DNA from: Deltaproteobacteria bacterium | Lineage (GTDB): Bacteria > Desulfobacterota > Desulfobacteria > Desulfobacterales > C00003060 | Direction of reading: 5' to 3' | NCBI GenBank assembly: GCA_003647435.1 | Contig: QMMV01000099.1 | Span: 1 to 7,235, forward strand | DNA: 7,235 nucleotides | Shown here: positions 5,146 to 7,235 of the stretch, one piece after another | Numbering within the stretch: position 1 is the stretch's first letter | How the letters are laid out: every line of letters begins with the position of its first letter | Made by a program: the position numbers and the translations under genes | Notes under the pieces: model-generated | Database searches by the model: none | What the model was told of the DNA's origin: nothing | The model's input: the letters and a program-made list of their open reading frames with translations, nothing else

Positions 5146-6177
5146 ATGCGGAGAAAAACTGTGTTAAAGTGTCTGGCAATTCTTCTTATCATGACTTTAC
5201 CATCTGTACTTTGCAGCTCTATTACAGAAGCAAAAGAGAACGGACAGGTTGTGGTTTATACCGCCCTGGATCAAGTTTACAGCGAACCGGTCTTGAAGCG
5301 CTTTGAAAAAAAAACCGGCATTAAGGTAAAGGCGATCTATGACATAGAGGCAACCAAAACCATTGGGCTGGTAAATCGAATCATTGCGGAAAAAAGCCGC
5401 CCACGGTGCGATGTGTTCTGGAACAATGAGGTTGTAAACACAATCAGGCTTAAGAATAAAGGGCTGCTGGAGCCGTACGCTTCCCCGCAGGCGAGGTACT
5501 TTCCTGAGCTCTTTCGGGACGAAGATGGGTATTGGTGCGGCTTTGCCGCGCGAGCCAGGGTTATTGTTTACAATACCAGACTTCTTAGAGGAAGACAGAA
5601 GCCTCGCTCAATCAAAGACTTTCTTGACAGACGCTGGAAAAACCAGACTTGTATGGCCCTGCCCTTATTTGGCACCACGGCTACCCAGGCTACAGCACTG
5701 TTTGAGGTCTGGGGACATGAGCGGGCGCTTGCGTTTTTTCGAAATCTCAAGAAAAACGGTGTGGATCTTGTGGATGGAAACTCTGTTGTACGCGACAGGG
5801 TTGCAGACGGCACCTACATGTGGGGCTTGACTGACACGGATGATGTGTATTCAGGTACTAAGCGAGGCCTGCCGATTGACATGCTGCTTCCGGATCAGGA
5901 CGGAATCGGTACCCTCCTTATCCCCAATACCGTATCCCTGATTCGGAATGCCCCCCATGCCAGCGCCGCGAAAAAGCTCATCGATTTCCTTTTGAGCGAA
6001 GAATCGGAAAAGATGTTGGCTCGGTCAGGTTCCGGACAGATCCCGCTTCGACCAGGCCTCAAGCCGGTTTCGGGTATTCCTTCCCTGGAAGAGATTCGCC
6101 CGATGAAGGTCGATAACGAGGACCTCGCCCGGTTAATGGAAGATGTCCTTTCCCTGTTAGATAAAGAACTCATGTAA
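5146..6177 (+). CDS. Periplasmic solute-binding protein, iron(III)-type ABC importer family
   Basis: This 343-residue protein has a Sec signal peptide (MRRK, then hydrophobic about 5-23) with a plausible cleavage after TEA at residue 29. VLC at 21-23 is not a good lipobox. The mature part follows the family 1 / ferric-binding protein pattern: VVVYTALDQVYSEPVL (35-50), FEKKTGIKV (53-61), DVFWNNE (89-95), GFAARARVIVYNT (132-144), LPLFGTTATQA (172-182), DGNSVV (210-215), GLTDTDD (227-233), PDQDGIGTLLIPNTV (249-263), and the C-terminal LIDFLLSEESEKML (278-291). Family members bind Fe3+ or other anions and complexes in a two-lobed cleft and deliver them to a membrane permease. The YY pair that ligates iron in FbpA/FutA proteins is not visible; TDTDD occupies that region, so the ligand may differ. 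A strong ribosome site supports the start. The permease gene follows 8 nt downstream. Confidence 0.9.
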   Translation: MRRKTVLKCLAILLIMTLPSVLCSSITEAKENGQVVVYTALDQVYSEPVLKRFEKKTGIKVKAIYDIEATKTIGLVNRIIAEKSRPRCDVFWNNEVVNTIRLKNKGLLEPYASPQARYFPELFRDEDGYWCGFAARARVIVYNTRLLRGRQKPRSIKDFLDRRWKNQTCMALPLFGTTATQATALFEVWGHERALAFFRNLKKNGVDLVDGNSVVRDRVADGTYMWGLTDTDDVYSGTKRGLPIDMLLPDQDGIGTLLIPNTVSLIRNAPHASAAKKLIDFLLSEESEKMLARSGSGQIPLRPGLKPVSGIPSLEEIRPMKVDNEDLARLMEDVLSLLDKELM

Positions 6178-6180
6178 GGA
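6176..6180 (+). promoter_or_regulatory. Ribosome binding site supporting a TTG start of the permease
   Basis: AAGGA, made partly from the upstream TAA stop, lies 5 nt before TTG at 6186. No ATG or GTG is suitably placed between the stop codon and the first membrane helix, so TTG is the best start, with coupled translation. Confidence 0.7.
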
Positions 6181-6185
6181 TTTCA

Positions 6186-7235
6186 TTGGACTCCTTAAAA
6201 GCACTCATCCTCGGCCTCTCTCTGGCCCTGTTTGCATTGATCGCCCTGGCACCTCCGGGTATGCTTTTGCTCAACCTGTTTTCCTTTTCTCCGGAAAGTT
6301 CCACATGGAAATGGCTCCTTGAAAAAGGGGTCGGCGTGTTGACATTGGATAGCCTGAACATGGCGCTCGTGGCCACGGTTACCGGCCTTGTGTTGGGTCT
6401 TCCTTTGGGATTGGCGCTTGGTTCCAGGGAAAAGGTTATTTTTTCTGGTTTGATCTTTTTTTTGCCGCTTGCTGTCCCGCCTTATCTCACAGCGACTTGC
6501 TGGATGGGCCTTTTGGGCCGGGGCGGAGTTTTGCCACATCTGGCACATGAATGGCTTGGAATGGATGCAAGGTCTTCCTGGCTTGGCGGTACTATAGGAG
6601 CCGGCGTTATTTTAGGCTTTTCTTATTTTCCGGTGCTTGCCTACATGGTGATTTCAGGCATACGCGGTCTGGATTCACACTTCGAGGAAGCAGCCATGTT
6701 TGCGCTTTCCGAAGGGAGCATCCTGCGGAAAATTACAATCCCGCTTCTTTTCCCCCAGATTGCTACAGGCTTACTCCTGATTTTCCTATTAGCCCTCACT
6801 AATTATGCTGTGCCTTCACTTTTAGGGCTTCGCACGTTTACTGTTAAGATATACACGTATTTTTCCGTATTCCAGGACATCGGAGGGGCTGTAGTCTTAT
6901 CCTTGCCTTTGCTGGTAATATGCTTCGTTTCGGTTCTCGTTTTACACCGAATCATGAACGGGCGGGTTTTCTTTTCCTTACAGATGGGACAGGCAAGGGG
7001 AAGTATCCTGCGACTACTGCACACCAGGTGGTTTAAGATACTTGCATATGGTCCGGCCTTTCTTGTTACGTGCACGCCTATTCTTTTTTTGATTTTTGAA
7101 ACCGGCTCGCTCTTCAACCTGAAAATAGCGATTGGTCAGGCCGGAGGATCGATTCTCACTTCTTTCCTTCTGGCTTTTTTTGCGAGTTTTCTTATAGCGA
7201 TTTTCGCCTTTCTTTTAGGATACACCCTTGAAAGA
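6186..7235 (+). CDS. Iron(III)-type ABC transporter permease, C-terminal half beyond the window
   Basis: The frame from TTG 6186 stays open for exactly 350 codons to the window end. The product is very hydrophobic. It has a first helix at about 4-31, then a complete BPD_transp_1-type domain starting at SLNMALVATVTGLVLGLPLGLAL (about 56-78), with further helices at about 85-104, 136-158, 190-212 and 235-255. The cytoplasmic coupling loop is EEAAMFALSEGSILRKITIP (167-186). This is the EAA motif, but with no Gly at the usual spot; the Gly comes three residues later. VPSLLGLRTFTVKIYTYFS (209-227) fits FbpB-like permeases. A second unit begins at about residue 318 (GGSILTSFLLAFFASFLIAIFAFLLGYTLER region). 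Such proteins are usually 500 residues or more with two fused permease domains, so roughly one third or more is missing here. It should pair with the upstream binding protein and an ATPase, which would be expected downstream. Confidence 0.88.
   Translation, partial: MDSLKALILGLSLALFALIALAPPGMLLLNLFSFSPESSTWKWLLEKGVGVLTLDSLNMALVATVTGLVLGLPLGLALGSREKVIFSGLIFFLPLAVPPYLTATCWMGLLGRGGVLPHLAHEWLGMDARSSWLGGTIGAGVILGFSYFPVLAYMVISGIRGLDSHFEEAAMFALSEGSILRKITIPLLFPQIATGLLLIFLLALTNYAVPSLLGLRTFTVKIYTYFSVFQDIGGAVVLSLPLLVICFVSVLVLHRIMNGRVFFSLQMGQARGSILRLLHTRWFKILAYGPAFLVTCTPILFLIFETGSLFNLKIAIGQAGGSILTSFLLAFFASFLIAIFAFLLGYTLER

Noticed and set aside
5121..5306. GTG-started 61-codon frame overlapping the start of the binding protein
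   Set aside because: It lies out of frame over the signal-peptide region, its GTG is part of the transposon-like end, and no ribosome site precedes it.
1..7235. CRISPR array, tRNA or rRNA genes
   Set aside because: No regularly spaced direct repeats of CRISPR size and no tRNA- or rRNA-like sequence were seen in the window.

Overview
The window reads as an accessory or intergenic-rich piece of a bacterial chromosome with moderate GC. The gene families point to a Gram-negative bacterium: a NEW3-domain protein paired with an ABC-2 exporter, and an iron(III)-type periplasmic binding protein with a two-domain permease. The overall style, including many small dispersed repeats between genes, suggests Desulfobacterota or a relative. 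That assignment is an inference, because there is no rRNA or taxonomic marker here.

Layout. (1) Positions 1-1081, minus strand: the first 360 codons of a protein cut off by the window edge. It carries an N-terminal four-cysteine zinc ribbon, a membrane helix, a TPR-like helical repeat and the start of a retropepsin-type (clan AA) aspartic protease domain with DTGA. (2) Positions 1082-1867: a gene-free stretch with a roughly 184-bp imperfect inverted repeat (1142-1325), about 260 bp with nothing recognisable, then two short transposon-like elements (1585-1700 and 1724-1808). (3) Positions 1868-4807, plus strand: a tightly packed three-gene operon of a membrane-anchored three-repeat NEW3 protein, an ABC ATPase and an ABC-2 permease, with 1-2 nt between genes and a probable terminator at 4847-4872. 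(4) Positions 4873-5145: a second repeat-rich intergenic region with the same short element (4933-4998), inserted inside what looks like an older relative (4914-5127). (5) Positions 5146-7235, plus strand: a secreted solute-binding protein followed 8 nt later by a TTG-started permease that runs off the window. Together they form an iron(III)-type ABC importer whose ATPase is probably downstream.

The main non-genic result is a family of miniature inverted-repeat elements. Their ends read 5'-GTAACACTTTAGC / GTATCAGTTTAG. Two copies have exact 8-bp direct repeats abutting both ends: CTGATTTT around 1724-1808 and GATTTTTG around 4933-4998. This is the mark of transposition rather than of a shared operator. 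The copies lie directly upstream of both transporter operons, so they could still influence expression of each.

How the genes work together: the NEW3 protein, ATPase and ABC-2 permease probably form one exporter-type membrane complex with an extracytoplasmic beta-sandwich partner, cargo unknown. The binding protein and permease form a separate importer. The minus-strand protease-like protein is divergent from these and has no obvious link to them.
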